Below, in pieces: positions 48,494 to 63,227 of a DNA stretch of 64,000 nucleotides. The position numbers and the translations under genes are program-made. This stretch comes from Macrolepiota albuminosa (taxonomy: Eukaryota > Basidiomycota > Agaricomycetes > Agaricales > Agaricaceae): NCBI GenBank assembly GCA_027475525.1, contig JAMWFC010000116.1:2231826-2295825 (forward strand), written 5' to 3'. The notes beneath the pieces were generated by a model. It ran no database searches, was not told the origin of the DNA, and saw nothing but the letters and a program-made list of their open reading frames with translations. Every line of letters begins with the position of its first letter. The stretch's first letter is position 1.

Positions 48494-49359
48494 ATGGTGC
48501 GTCCGGTCCTGTTCTAATGGATGAGAGGAGGAGGAAATGCTGATCGACCGTTTTGCGATAGGCCGATTCTTCCGTTACTGACCCCACAGTTGCCGCCGAG
48601 CTCAAAAAGAAGCGTACCTTCCGCACATTCTCATACCGTGGTGTTGAGCTTGACAAGCTCCTGGATATGAACAATGAGGAGGTACGCTCTATTTCCATCG
48701 CTCAGTCTAAAACAATGCTGAAATCTATCGTTTAGTTCGTTGAAGTACGTCTACTTTTAAAAATTCCCGCTATATTATATTAAGGTTCAGCGTAGCTCGT
48801 TCATGCCCGTGCCCGCCGCCGCTTCCAGCGTGGACTTAAGCGCCGTCCTATGGGACTTATCAAGAAGCTCCGCAAAGCCAAGAAGGAGGCACCCCCCAAC
48901 GAGAAGCCTGCTGTCGTGAAAACACATTTGCGTGACATGATTGTCGTGCCCGAGATGATCGGTTCGGTCGTTGGAATTTACAATGGAAAGGTTTGTTGCG
49001 TCGCAGACTGAGGTGCTAAATTGGGAGGGCTCAATTAATTTGGATTCTAGGTATTTAACTCGGTCGAGATCAAGCCTGAGATGACCGGTCACTACCTTGG
49101 CGAGTTCTCTTGTTCATATCGCCCTGTTAAGCATGGTCGCCCTGGTGTATGTGTTTTTCTATGTCATTCAGAGAAAGATCTAATTTCATTGGTTGATCTA
49201 GATTGGTGCAACACACTGTGTGTATTTTTCGCCTTCTCTCTATGTGCCACACTCACTTGCCGCAACTTCCCACTTCCAGCGTCTCGCTTGTAAGTGTTTT
49301 ACATGTTTCTGATTATCTTTTCGTGTTGACTTTCTCCTCCTAGCATTCCTCTCAAGTAA
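48494..49359 (+). CDS. RPS15: 40S ribosomal protein S15 (uS19)
   Basis: uS19 sits in the head of the small ribosomal subunit near the decoding site. The body is unmistakable: [99 protein letters not shown] and RPGIGATHSSRFIPLK, ending at TAA 49357-49359. Six introns are seen, two of them flanking very short exons near the 3' end (the exon CGTCTCGCTT is 10 nt). The first exon is also tiny: ATG at 48494 in an ACCATGG context. It is either 3 nt (donor GTGCGT) or 7 nt (donor GTCCGG); the 7-nt form keeps phase with the TTGCCGCCGAG acceptor exon. The exact N-terminal residues (MVLAAEL) are therefore provisional. Confidence 0.93.
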
Positions 49360-49563
49360 AGAATCATCGACCTTATGTAGATTATGTCTTTGGTTTTTAC
49401 TTTTCATCCAAAATACATGCTTCATGACAATGCAGGATATGCCTGAGTGAGAATCGATTGAGACAACATTGTATAAATAGGAGTCGATATTTTGACGCTG
49501 TCATCACGTGACTCTGAGTCTCGTCCCTCAAGAGCAGGGTCACCAACGACCACGGTGGTAGAG

Positions 49564-52500
49564 ATGGCAAGCAATCCTGTTGACCCACTGCAGGCTCTGC
49601 AGGCGGCCTTCAGTGTAACACCTAATTCCAAAGAACAGGCGGACATCCTCTTCGCCTTACGTGAACAGTTTGAAGTCGCACCTGCACCCATCCCACTACT
49701 CCTCAGCACCTTACTGTCCCTCGTTGTGAATGCCGGCGAATCTCTCCTCAAGAAATGGGTCATTGACCTACTTCACTTTGCCATATGTCGCTCAACTCTT
49801 TCAATTGACCAGCGCACGCAGAGTTAGTCTTGATCACTTCTGAGAGTCCTTTAAGTTTTTAATCAATCGGTTTCGTTAGTGGCATCTCAGGCGCTCGAAA
49901 CACTCGCGCAACTTATGGATGATCCCAATGCTACTACTGTGAAAGTCGTTGTGCAGACCTTTACGACGGTGTACCCTTTGCTTTTCCGGCTTTCGTGAGT
50001 CTTCGCTCGGCACGAGACCCGGACTATGTTGGCTCAGTAGTTCATGCAGGTGTACAAGTCGCAACGGACAGACCGCATGGAATACCCTCACAACGGCCAA
50101 AAATCGTATCGTGGAGCTCGTTTGGACGCCTACCTCTAATTCTGGCGTCAAATTCGCTGCCATCAAATTTGTCCAAAAGGTCATCCTTGTACAGACGCGT
50201 GGCGTGTCAGATCCCCGGGTGCGTGGGTATTCTAACACACAGTGTATTCTATAACTTAATGCATCTATCGCTCACAGTTGCAGAACAAGAACGACCCAAA
50301 CCTCGCGTCTTGCCCTGCGGATCATCCATTCATCAATGTTGCCCAGCTCGAGACTGAAGGAAGGAAGCTATTGGAAGCGGTCTTTAATACTTTCTATACA
50401 AGCCAGTGAGCGACCTACAACGTTCTGCTTTCAACATTCCTCTAACTCGCGAACTCTAGGAATGCCGATCTACTGTCAGCTTTGCTCAATAGCTGGGCTT
50501 CATTGACGAAGCTGCGCCCATCTGTAACCCCTCTTGTCGTGACTGCATTGAAGCAATGGACGCCTGCAGCGCTTGTTAACCTTCCAGCTTCGAGTGTGAA
50601 AAGTTTGGAGAAGTCTCTTCGCATCCTCATGATACATATATCTCGGTAACTGTGATCTCTATGCCTCAGGATCCATTTACATATTTCACTCAGAATACCT
50701 TCCAACGCTGCATATATCGGGCAAATTAACGAAGCGTTGGCGCAACAGGCCATTCGCATGGACAAAGCCCTTTCCGAGGAAAAGAGACGCAAAGCCGCCG
50801 GCATTGACTCTCGAAAACGACCGCCATCCGCCCCAATTGAGACCGTAGATGCTAAGCGTCCGAAGCTCGAGTCAGATATGAGCTCCAGCACACCGACGCC
50901 CAACACGTCTGCAAATCTGGGATTCCTTGCCTCCTTTGATTTCACATCCCTCCCCGCCGCCCTCATTACTGAACTCGTCATCGCAAATCTTGAATCATTC
51001 TCTGAACCTACTTTTCTTAGTCTTGTGCAGGCTTATCGTGAAAAGCACACGGGAATAACGCCTGCACCTACTCCTCCATCGATACCGACTGGCCCTCGGG
51101 CCGCCCAGCTCCGCGCTGAATCTGGGCGGTCTCTTACACCGCAGGATTCTCATAGCCGTCCCATACCTACCGGCCCAGCTACTTCGACACCGCCACCACC
51201 ACCCGTCAAGGTGAAAGATGAACCTGTGGACCCGCTGCAGATGGATATTGATCAAGACGAACTTGAGTACGAGCCTGATCGGTTGAATGAAGAGGTTGGT
51301 ACTTTCTGTATGCATGTGCTGTGGCAGAATATTGATTGTATATCTCACCTCAATCGTTGAACAGTTGTCAGGCGGTATTGCTGCTGAGCCGTCTGCGGCA
51401 GACATTCATGCTACCGCCGTCAATCTCCAGCTGATTGATTTCAAGATACCTCCGCCACGAGAGCTTACAGAAGACGATAAAATGCAGCAGCTCACAGGCG
51501 CCGTAAAGCGAATATGGATCAGTGCAGGGGATTTGAATTTCGGTGGGGATGCTCTTCCCGTGGAATCAACACAAGCTGGTGGTCATTCGCCTACGGAGAT
51601 TTGGATGTTACTCATTGTGCGGATGATCACTCGTGTCGTTGAGCCTCCGCCTGAAGGTGACGAAGCATTGGATGAAACACCAGAGAAAGACTTCTACGTG
51701 TGTCAGGATCAACTGCGACAGACTCTGTGTGACTATATTATGTCTGATTTTCCTTCGAGGCACGTAAAACTTAACCAGGTTCATATATTTTGCCCTAGTT
51801 TGACATCTCACAGGATCCGTCTAGCTACCACTTGGATGAATGAAGAATGGTATAATGATCAGCTGCGACTCGCGGAAGATCCCAACTGGGTAGAAACTTC
51901 ACTGAGTTTAAATGCGATCCTACTAATCTCAATGGTCAGCGACCAAACTACGATACATGGCTTAACCAGATTGTAGCAACATATCAGACATTACTAGACG
52001 CCAAAGACCGGACATTTTCCAGATTCCTGCTTGACCTCCCTAGCGTGCCAGAAGACGTTCTCGGTCTGTTGCGCGATCTCTGTATAGACTCCTCAAGGTA
52101 CATTTCTCGATCATTTGCGTTATCCCTGAAAATAATTGGACATGTAGTCCTGATAGGATGCAGGTGGGGTTCGCAACCCTCCGCGGACTTGTGATCAACC
52201 GTCCATCAATGAGATCAGAAGCCTTGACCGTTTTACTAGAACTTACGACACATCCCGGTGCGCGGTACTGTGGGTTTGTTAAAGTGATCATATTAAAGTT
52301 GAACGTCTCTTTACAGAAAAGAAGACAAGAGGAGCAGCTATAAACACTGTGAAGCTTTGGGTTCCGAATACACAACCTATGGACAGCATGGTCCGAGAAT
52401 TCGCACTTCAGATGTTACGCAAACTCCAAATGCAGCCTTCAAAGGCGGCCGAAGAAGGCGTGTCAATGCTGATAGACGGAGAGAAGACGGATGCGGCAAA

Positions 52501-53967
52501 GATCCAGCCCATGGACTCTTCCGCCGTTTCTCACAATGGTCTTGATGCTCACGCCAATGACGAGAATATGGAAGACGGCCAGCTTCCCCCAGAAGAATTG
52601 GTCCACACTCCTTATCTCCCTGAACAAATTGAGCTTCCTGCGCAGAAGTCACAGGTTCTTCAACATGTAGAGCTCCTTTTCGCACTCTCTGTCAAAGTTC
52701 CCGAATTCTTGGACGGGTGAGTCACAAGATTCATCATGTCTGTTTCTGAGGTCATTTACAAAATTAGGATCTTCGCGGCTTATGGTCAGATGGATCCTAC
52801 TGTTCAAGGCGCTATCCAAGAATTAATCACGGCCCTTATTCGGTCCCTTGGTTCTAGCCACGGAAAACTTTTGACATTGATTCGAAATTTCCCTTCAGGA
52901 GCTGAGACCCTTGCATTGCGGGTCTTGACCATTTTCACAGAGCATGGTCGACCAAGTACTCAATTGGTAGCACTAGTCAAGGCTCTTATAAACGAGAGAG
53001 ATGCCAAGGCCAAAGGTGGTCAAAAGGGCAAGGATCTTGATGCCCGTTTCTTGATTCCCATTATCGCGGAGATGGACAAGGTGATTGGTGCCTCATTAAG
53101 GTATTGATGGCGCTGATGATGTATAGCCGGACATCCTGCGACATTTGCCTCGGATCGTTTCAATTCTCAACGGACAAGCCGAACCAAAGAACCTGGTTCG
53201 GTCGGTCTTCAGCTCGATCGTCACAACCCCGCCCCAGACGTTCGGCAGTGTTACTTCGAACTTACCGCGCGTTCGACAAAGCGAGCTTCTGACGCCCGCA
53301 GAACTTATGGTCCTGCTACATGATTCTGAAAAGGAAATAGGTTTAAAGAGCGCAATCGAAGGTGCGGTCTTTTGTGTTATGGGTGGCAATCTGACGTTCA
53401 TATTTACGACCTAGCGATTGGTATATGCTTCTCAATGACTGATGTATTCCGCTCCGAAATTCTCGCAGTGGTCATGCAACAAATTATGGACGAGGCTGAC
53501 TTGCCCGTCTTGTTCTTGCGAACAGTAAGGAAATGGCCCCGTTCATCTGGATTGGCAAACATCTTACCACCCGCTTTTGGAAGGTCATTCAAGCAGTCAC
53601 GACTTACAAGTCTCTCGTCGGGTTTGTTTCAACGACACTGCTCTCCCGACTGATCACCAAAAAGATATGGACAAACCCTCCCCTATGGGAGGGCTTCATC
53701 CGTTGTGCAAAGGTCATTGCCCCAGCGAGTTTTGGTGCGCTGCTTCAACTGCCCAAAGACCAGCTTCGTGAGCTCGTCGACAAGCAGCCGAGTCTCAAAT
53801 CTGGACTTCGGGACTACGTTAACAAAAAGAGCACGAACAAAGCTCGCATCGCTGGCTTTTTGGACATTTTTGGTGAAGAGGACTCGGCGACACCAGTGCA
53901 TCCTCTTACGCGGGATGACTTTACCCCACCCCCTGCAGAATCAACAGCAGAACCCACTCCTGCCTAA
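49564..53967 (+). CDS. PTA1: Symplekin/Pta1, mRNA 3'-end processing scaffold
   Basis: Symplekin is the scaffold of the cleavage and polyadenylation complex. It binds Ssu72 and CstF/CPSF parts in the nucleus. The first ATG, at 49564, gives MASNPVDPLQALQAAFSVTP, and the N-terminal HEAT domain follows (LFALREQFEVAPAPIPLLL, SLLKKWVIDLLHFAICR, SQALETLAQLMDDPNATTVK). Many introns interrupt it. The middle is disordered with Pro-rich and acidic stretches. The C-terminal symplekin domain is clear: NLVRSVFSSIVTTPPQTFG, LTPAELMVLLHDSEKEIGLK, FRSEILAVVMQQIMDEADLP, LFLRTV, then WEGFIRCAKVIAPASFGALL and LPKDQLRELVDKQPSLKSGL. It ends at 53967. The domain order and size fit the metazoan-like symplekin family. 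No duplication interrupts it. Confidence 0.9.
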
Positions 53968-54204
53968 GTACTACGAGTGTTCCATAGTTTAGTTATGATA
54001 TTTACGGCACAATGTAATATAATATGATTGGGGGGAATTGATTGCACTGAGATCGGAGATGAACGATCTCTGCTGGATTTGTCGCGTGCACGTCATGTTC
54101 TGCTCACACTGTTGACCTTTCCTCCATACCACACTTCTTTACTTGGTGCATTCTTTCGGTAACCTGGTTTCTTGTCTTCTTTGCGCAAGAGAGCCCCGCC
54201 CGTA

Positions 54205-56805
<2,601 letters not shown>

Positions 56806-57012
56806 GCTTGGAAATGACTAGGAATTATCATTTATCATCTATCATCGTGTTGTGGCTATCATGGTGTTAGGTGATACCTAACAATAGTGACGAGCATGGT
56901 ATACGTTAGAATAAGAATATGATGCTAATATACAATGCATTAATACAAAGGACTGGAAACATGCTTCGAAGTGTCAATTTTCCAGGATCTCTTTTATACC
57001 TAGAAATCAATG

Positions 57013-58106
57013 TCAATCACTGCCACCATAGGGAGATTCAAGCTCACGATCAATGATATCCAAGTATGCAGTGGTGGCGGGACTATCAGGATATTCGTCC
57101 AGAAAACTCACACCATAGTCTGCGCTTTTACCTATTCGAGGGTCTAAGGGCACAGAGCCTAGTAGCTCGAGGCCCATGTCTGAAGCCAATTTCCTCGCCC
57201 CTCCAGTGCTTGGTTTGAAGATTTGTGACTCGGTCTTGCAGCTTGGGCAAACAAATCCAGACATATTTTCAACCACACCCAACACTCTTATCCCGACTTT
57301 GCGACAGAAATCAATCTCCCGTCGTACATCCTGTATTGCAACCTCCTGAGGCGTTGTGATAACCACGGCCCCGTCAATCCCACTCTCCTTCAAGTATTGA
57401 ACGATGCTAAGATGCTCATCGGATGTACCGGGCGGTGTATCAACGATCAAATAGTCAAGATCCCCCCAGTCAACGTCTTTGAGGAACTGGGATATAAGCC
57501 CGTTCTTCTTTGGCCCGCGCCACATGATTGCGTCGCGCGAGGAGGGAAGCATGAAACCAACAGACATGACGGCGAAATTGTCTTGCACAAAAACAGGTGA
57601 CCAGCCTGAAGACGAAGCGTGAACTTGTTCGTTTGCAATTCCAAGAATAGTAGGTATTGACGGGCCACAGATATCGACGTCCATGATGCCAATCTTTGAC
57701 GATTGATTCTCAATCCCTAGTATACTAAATCTGATATGCATGGCTCACCTGCGCACGATCGTCAGCAGCAAATGCCCATCCCAGCTGAGCGGTAAAAGTC
57801 GACTTTCCTACACCACCTTTTCCTGAGAGAACAAGAATCTTTCGCTTCACTGTTGTCATTCGTTCCTTTATAAACGGCAAAGAGGGGTCTGGCCCCTTGG
57901 GCTCATTGGATGCGCATATCTCCTGGTTTGCACAACCGTTGCATGCATCCGACTTGCCTGCAAGTTCGGATTCAGTTCCCTGTGATCCGTTAGTTGAAAA
58001 CCGGCAACGAAATGAACGAGGGTCAGCGCACTGGACAATGATCCGGGGCATTCTCTGGCACAGAGAGGGGATTAGGAACGTTTGCCGGAGGTTGCACTTG
58101 TGTCAT
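57013..58106 (-). CDS. NBP35: Cytosolic Fe-S assembly scaffold ATPase Nbp35
   Basis: Nbp35 forms, with Cfd1, the scaffold that builds Fe-S clusters for cytosolic and nuclear proteins. The ATG at 58106 gives [20 protein letters not shown]. An intron (GTGCGC...TCACAG) then leads to [20 protein letters not shown], so the four N-terminal cluster cysteines (HCP, ACNGC, EIC) are all present. These separate it from Cfd1. The P-loop is [14 protein letters not shown] second intron ending GTCAAAG joins DDRAQ to [18 protein letters not shown]. Further motifs are [47 protein letters not shown] and the C-terminal CxxC ([10 protein letters not shown]) that also binds a cluster. It ends at 57013. The gene is divergent from SYF2, with 150 bp between starts. 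Confidence 0.94.
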
Positions 58107-58256
58107 TCGACCAGGTGTGAAAGTTGAGTGAAAGATGCTGATTTGGGAATTGACTTACTATCACGTGTACTTGATCACGCTGAACTTATCTCTCTGTGGT
58201 TTGTCAAAGAGTCGTCACGTGCGCAGACACTGCAACACATTCTTCCTACCATCAAA

Positions 58257-59520
58257 ATGACCTCGACACGTTCAAAAGGCTCTAAAGCAGCTCTACCAGA
58301 TGAGGCCGCACCAGAAGAGAAGCAGGAACAGGAGATGCTAGTAGAGTCAGAGAAGCATGGGGAGCTGGACATGGATGGTGTTGAGGAGGGCAGTGCAGAA
58401 AGGGAGGGAGAGACGATAGAGGCGTCGGAAGGAGCGGAAGGTGAGGGCGGAGAAGCGAAAGAACCGAAGCGGATGACGATGGAGGAGCGAAAGGCCAGGA
58501 TGGAGGCGCTACGGAGGAAAAATGTGCGTATTCATTGGTACATCCTATTGTCATATGTTTCAGCTGTCTCGTCTTTGTGTCTTTGACAGGTCATTTCCTC
58601 TCGTCTCAATCGCGCTTCGGTTGTAGAAGAGTCAGCGAAAGCCAAATTGAATGCACGTGAGATGGCTCGGTTAGAGAGACAACGAAAGCTGGCGGAGACT
58701 TTGCGTGCTGCTGTCGATGCAGAGGAGCAGGGTATTGATGTAGAACGGTCAAAGAATTGGGAATGGACGATTGAAGAGAATGAGGAGTGGGAGAAGAAGA
58801 TGGCGCGTAAGAAGCGGAGGGCAGACTTTGCATTCCATGGTGTGTTACGTCCCTTTTTGTCATCTAGTATTGGTATGGGATGACTATGACTGATTGTTCT
58901 ACTGTAGATGACGCCCATGCAGCAAGAAGGCGATATAAGAAGGATATAGACCATATAAAGCCGGATCTGGTGGCGTATAATAAACAGAAAGAAATGGCGC
59001 TTGGCATGGCACCGGGTTCCCTGATGACTTTTGACCCCAAGGCGGGTTCATCCCAGGTATGTCGACCTCTTGGTGTGTCTGTAACTTTTTCTTACATTAT
59101 CTGTAGCTTGTCCCGATTAGTCAGGAACAGCAACAACTTGCGGCCGCGAACTTGTATCGGGACGCCAACACACTCATATATGGAGACAACAAGCCCTCCG
59201 AAGAGGCTATTGACCGGATGGTCAGCAAGATCAATCAAGAGTTCGTCTTATTTTTGGTTGTCTTGGATCTCGATGTTGACATGCAATGTTGATAGTATCG
59301 ACAAGAAGGGCAAGTTTTCGAGAAAGAGACTCAACGAAGAAGAGGGTGACATCACATACATCAACGAACACAACCGCGTGTTCAATAAAAAGGTGGGTTT
59401 CGTTGGCGTTCCTGTTGAAATGATCGTCTTACTGAGCGCATTGTCACTCAGATTGCACGGTATTACGACAAGTATACCGCAGAGATCCGTGCAAGTTTCG
59501 AGCGCGGCACGGCACTGTAG
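58257..59520 (+). CDS. SYF2: Pre-mRNA splicing factor Syf2
   Basis: Syf2 is a component of the Prp19-associated (NTC) spliceosome complex, acting with the catalytic core. The ATG at 58257 (MTSTRSKGSKAALPDE) opens an acidic, disordered leader of about 70 residues. The conserved helical body follows across introns: KRMTMEERKARMEALRRK, SRLNRASVVEESAKAKLNAR, ARLERQRKLAETLRAA, GIDVERSKNWEWTIEENEEW and DDAHAARRRYKKDIDHIKPD. Then comes the C-terminal Syf2 signature: NKQKEMALGM, LYGDNKPSEE-like (here IYGDNKPSEEAIDRM), KKGKFSRKRLNEEEGDITYI and NEHNRVFNKK. A last intron joins IARYYDKYTAEIRASFERGT and the stop at 59518-59520. The gene appears complete. Confidence 0.92.
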
Positions 59521-60257
59521 ACGCAGCCTTAGGTGTGTTCGTTTGGCAGACATCTTGGCTATGATTACTCATGAATGACAGATGTAATGTATCCCCTGTA
59601 TCAACTTGTACACTTTCTCGAGTTAGTCAACGTTTAGACAAGAAATCCGATGTCTTTGAGCCACTTGTCTGAGTGATGTGGGCAGTCTGGATGATATCAT
59701 GAAGGCCTGGATTTTCAAAGACAACCCACTAATGCGTATCCTACTTAAAAGAGTCACTTCAATACACCCTCACCCTCGCCTCCACTCTCGAGCATGCAGC
59801 TTCCCTTGCGTATCAACAAACATCACAAGACTGATTTTCATCTGGACGACGTAGATCTCGCATCCGCCATCGACCTCACTAGAATCCAAGTTCTACTCCA
59901 TCGTCAAAGGCAAAGCCGTTATCGCTGATCTCGTGGCGAAGTACGGCTCGTCTGATTTTATCGTGTGGCTTGATTTACTGAATGTGGCGCCCGACGACCA
60001 AGATTTCGGAGTTCGTGCTTGTCCAAGGGTACATGCGCCATGAACGTACATCTTCGCATGGGGTAACCCACTCGTGTCGGACCCAGCTGCAATACTTGCA
60101 CTGGCGTTTAAGGCACGAGCAAGGCCTACCCCTGATTTGGACTTGGTCTCAAGTCCGTGCCCTATACCACACTTAGACTAATGATTAGACATTTATTGTA
60201 TCTAACAACTTTCCGCCTCGACATATTCTGTTCGGCCTCATGTGCTCGCTCGCCGTA
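59521..60257. other. Intergenic region with unassigned open frames
   Basis: About 740 bp after SYF2. Plus-strand frames near 59793-59925 (MQLPLRINKHHKTDFHLDD) and 59880-60043 (KFYSIVKGKAVIADLVAKYG, DFIVWLDLLNVAPDDQDF) look somewhat protein-like, but I cannot join them and recognise no family. They may be remnants. Confidence 0.3.
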
Positions 60258-60755
60258 TTAACAAATTTCACCATTGTCCACTAGTAATTCTCTATCTACT
60301 GAGTGAAGACTGTCGAAGCGAGGAGGAAGAACGGGTGCCGGGTTCTCTCGATAGAGGTCAGAGATGTAAAGGAGAGTTTCGGATGTTCCGCGCGGCGCAG
60401 TAAGGAAAGAGACGGCGTTTCTCATTTGCCAGGAGTAATTGTAGATTGAGGTGAGGATAGGTAGGCCGCAGGCTGTACGGGAGGAAAGTATATAGGTGTT
60501 TGAAGTTGCAAAAAGGAAGGTACCTTGCCGGCGTGTCGAGCGAGCCAGTTCCTGCAATGTTGAAAGTCTAGCCACGGTTCCAAAGTTGCCTGCGAATTTG
60601 GAACATTTTCAGAAAACGCAAATAAAGGATGAGGCATAACCATCCAAGCCACGGTTCCAAAGTTGCCTGCGAATTTGGAACATTTTCAGAAAACGCAAAT
60701 AAAGGATGAGGCATAACCATCCATGAGGCAATCTAGACACCGGACCTAGACTTTC
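60258..60755 (-). pseudogene. Possible decayed gene, function unknown
   Basis: On the minus strand a first part reads MVMPHPLFAFSENVPNSQA and WLDFQHCRNWLARHAGK, running into a possible donor GTACCT. A second part, in another frame, reads GLPILTSIYNYSWQMRNA, RGTSETLLYISDLYRE and ends at 60258. Both halves look protein-like. With the only intron I can place (acceptor CGTACAG) the phase does not fit, so a base may be missing or the gene is broken. A 77-bp duplication covers the first part. No family is recognised. Confidence 0.3.
60570..60723. repeat. Perfect tandem duplication, 2 x 77 bp
   Basis: Copies at 60570-60646 and 60647-60723 are identical. They overlap the possible decayed gene on the minus strand. 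Confidence 0.97.
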
Positions 60756-61351
60756 TCCATTCTATAATACCTTGTTCGACGGCTTCTTGTCTTCAGGAGT
60801 CCATTCGTCCGCTACGACTTCCGATACATGTACCTCCGCTCTCTGCCCACGCCTCAAGTTCCTTTTCAAATCTTTACCGTGCTCCTCGGATCATGTTCCT
60901 TACCTTCGGCGTACGGACCCCGCGAGTTCGATGACATGCGCGGGATCAATCATATTCTCATAGATACAGTGTACGACACCACTCAAACGGATGGTGCACA
61001 AGAACCTCTTCGAGATCACGATCAAAACGACTGAGGCTATCCCGGGTTCTGCTTCCGATCCATATTCCCGCTACTTTAGTGTAAGCTGAGGCTACGTGTC
61101 TTGCCAGCTAGCCCAGCGTGAGATAAGGTGGGTTGACTAAGAATAAGGACTACCCCGTGGCATGAGTGCAGGATGAGACACCTAACCGTCTCATCCTCAC
61201 ACCTGGTCAGAAATTTTCATTTGCTCGAGATGAACCTTCTGGAAAGACGAATAAGAAAAGCTAAAGAGGTTCAAGAGAGATGAAAGTTCAAGTCAGAGAA
61301 ACACGAAGTCAGGTGACCGTTACGATGGTCCCGAAACGCGTCCCGCATTCA
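60756..61351. other. Gene-poor stretch
   Basis: I see only short open frames on either strand and no repeat or RNA gene. The stretch separates the possible decayed gene from the retroelement remnant. Confidence 0.35.
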
Positions 61352-62423
61352 TCACGTGACTCCCTTCTTCGGACCTGTAAAGACGAATGAGACGTGAATC
61401 AAGGTACCGTGTAGTCCTTGAATGTCTCTGAGCTGGAAACCGCTATGATGGCTTTCGTGAGATTTGATCATAGAGCTTACGCGGGCGAGATACTTGAGAC
61501 GTTTCTTGTCAGGCAGTGAAACGCACTTATGCGGGAAATCAAGCAAAACCGGTAAAGGAGAACTAATCACAGAACTCGGCACCAGATTTTTCCGAGTGCC
61601 AAGGCACGAAAGCGCATCGGCAGGGTTGAGTTCAGAGGGCATATAGCAGAATGTGGGTATGAGCATGCATTCATTCAGAATACAATAAGAGCATAAAATA
61701 CAGAAATTCATAAATGTGGGGCGGCTGTGCCTTTTTTGGTGTGCTCCAATAGCACCAGGGCTGCTGGAGTGAATCAAAATAGATAGCAAAGATGTGAAGA
61801 ACCTACCTGCTTGGCTACAAGATGTGCTACGTCAAATCAGATCATGAAGCCATCTTTATCAATAAACTGTTGATGGAGAATACACCTGTAAGAGGGTCAT
61901 CTTTAGAAATGTTGCAACAGACTCAATATATTGCAAGCATGTTTGAGCTTTGGAACTGTTTGGCCACAATGAGAGGGGATGAGTATATGGGGCCCCTGAA
62001 AATATGTCCAACATGTGGCAGAGAAAAAGGTCCTGACATATGGCCCAAAGTGACCTCATCAGTGAGATAATCTTTGACTACCTTCAGAAAATTATTCCTA
62101 AAAGAGTAATTAGAGATTAAAACTGAGCAAGTAAGAGTTGGGAGAGCTCCCAAAGAAAAACCATGTTAGAAGTTGCAAATCAGACAAGAATATAAAGAAA
62201 GTAGGTTGTGCTTAGCAATAAAGTGTCTGAAAGCTTCAGTGTTATACAGATGAACAATCCTATTGAAAAGTTCAACATTCTGAGGTGAGAGGTGAGCATT
62301 AGGTAGCTAGAAATGAACATAAAGATAAAGGTCTGGATAGTTGAGAATTTTAGGCAAGGGTTTTTGGCAGGCTTCAGGTGCAGAAGTGCCCATTAACAAC
62401 ACACAGACATGATTTTGAGCAAG

Positions 62424-62577
62424 AGAATGCTGGGTAGTCTCCTCTACACAGTAAATAGATGTGGAGGGCATCATTTCCATGGCAGTTATCACAGGGTTGA
62501 AGAATGCTGGGTAGTCTCCTCTACACAGTAAATAGATGTGGAGGGCATCATTTCCATGGCAGTTATCACAGGGTTGA
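62424..62577. repeat. Perfect tandem duplication, 2 x 77 bp
   Basis: Copies at 62424-62500 and 62501-62577 are identical, inside the retroelement remnant. Confidence 0.97.
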
Positions 62578-63073
62578 TTGAGATTGAAGATTCTACAAAC
62601 TCTTTTGGCAATAACGATCTTATTGCCAGAGAGCCGAGTGTGAGGAGCTTGCCATCAAATGAGGTATTGTTGACTGATGCCCTGTGGCCCAGTTATCTTT
62701 CACATAAAAGACACACTGAGGAATTATCCCAAAAAAGAATCAGATTTGACTTTTGAATAGCACACTGTGAAGTAATGTTGACCACATATAAAGATTTTGA
62801 GACTTTGTTCTCAAAAAATCTCCTTCAATCCTCAGCCAAGGCCTGATGGGATTGAAGAATAATATCAACATGCAATGTATATTTGAGCCAGTTGAAAACA
62901 ACATTAGCCATGAGAATTTCCAAGCAGGCTTCTTGTTCAAATCTGTACCAGAGTCGAGTACAAATTCTCAAAATCTTGAACTTGCTTGAAAAAATTAAGA
63001 TGCATTTCATATTCAATCACATAGTTAGTTGACAAAGTAGGCCCATTAGTTTGGCCTGACACAGTGGATGTCT

Positions 63074-63227
63074 TGCCCAGCAATTTCAGTGCCTCCAGAA
63101 GATTGTGAGAAGCTTCAAGAAAACATAAAGGGCTGAGGCAGAAGTGAGTATGCCCAGCAATTTCAGTGCCTCCAGAAGATTGTGAGAAGCTTCAAGAAAA
63201 CATAAAGGGCTGAGGCAGAAGTGAGTA
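63074..63227. repeat. Perfect tandem duplication, 2 x 77 bp
   Basis: Copies at 63074-63150 and 63151-63227 are identical, inside the retroelement remnant. Confidence 0.97.
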
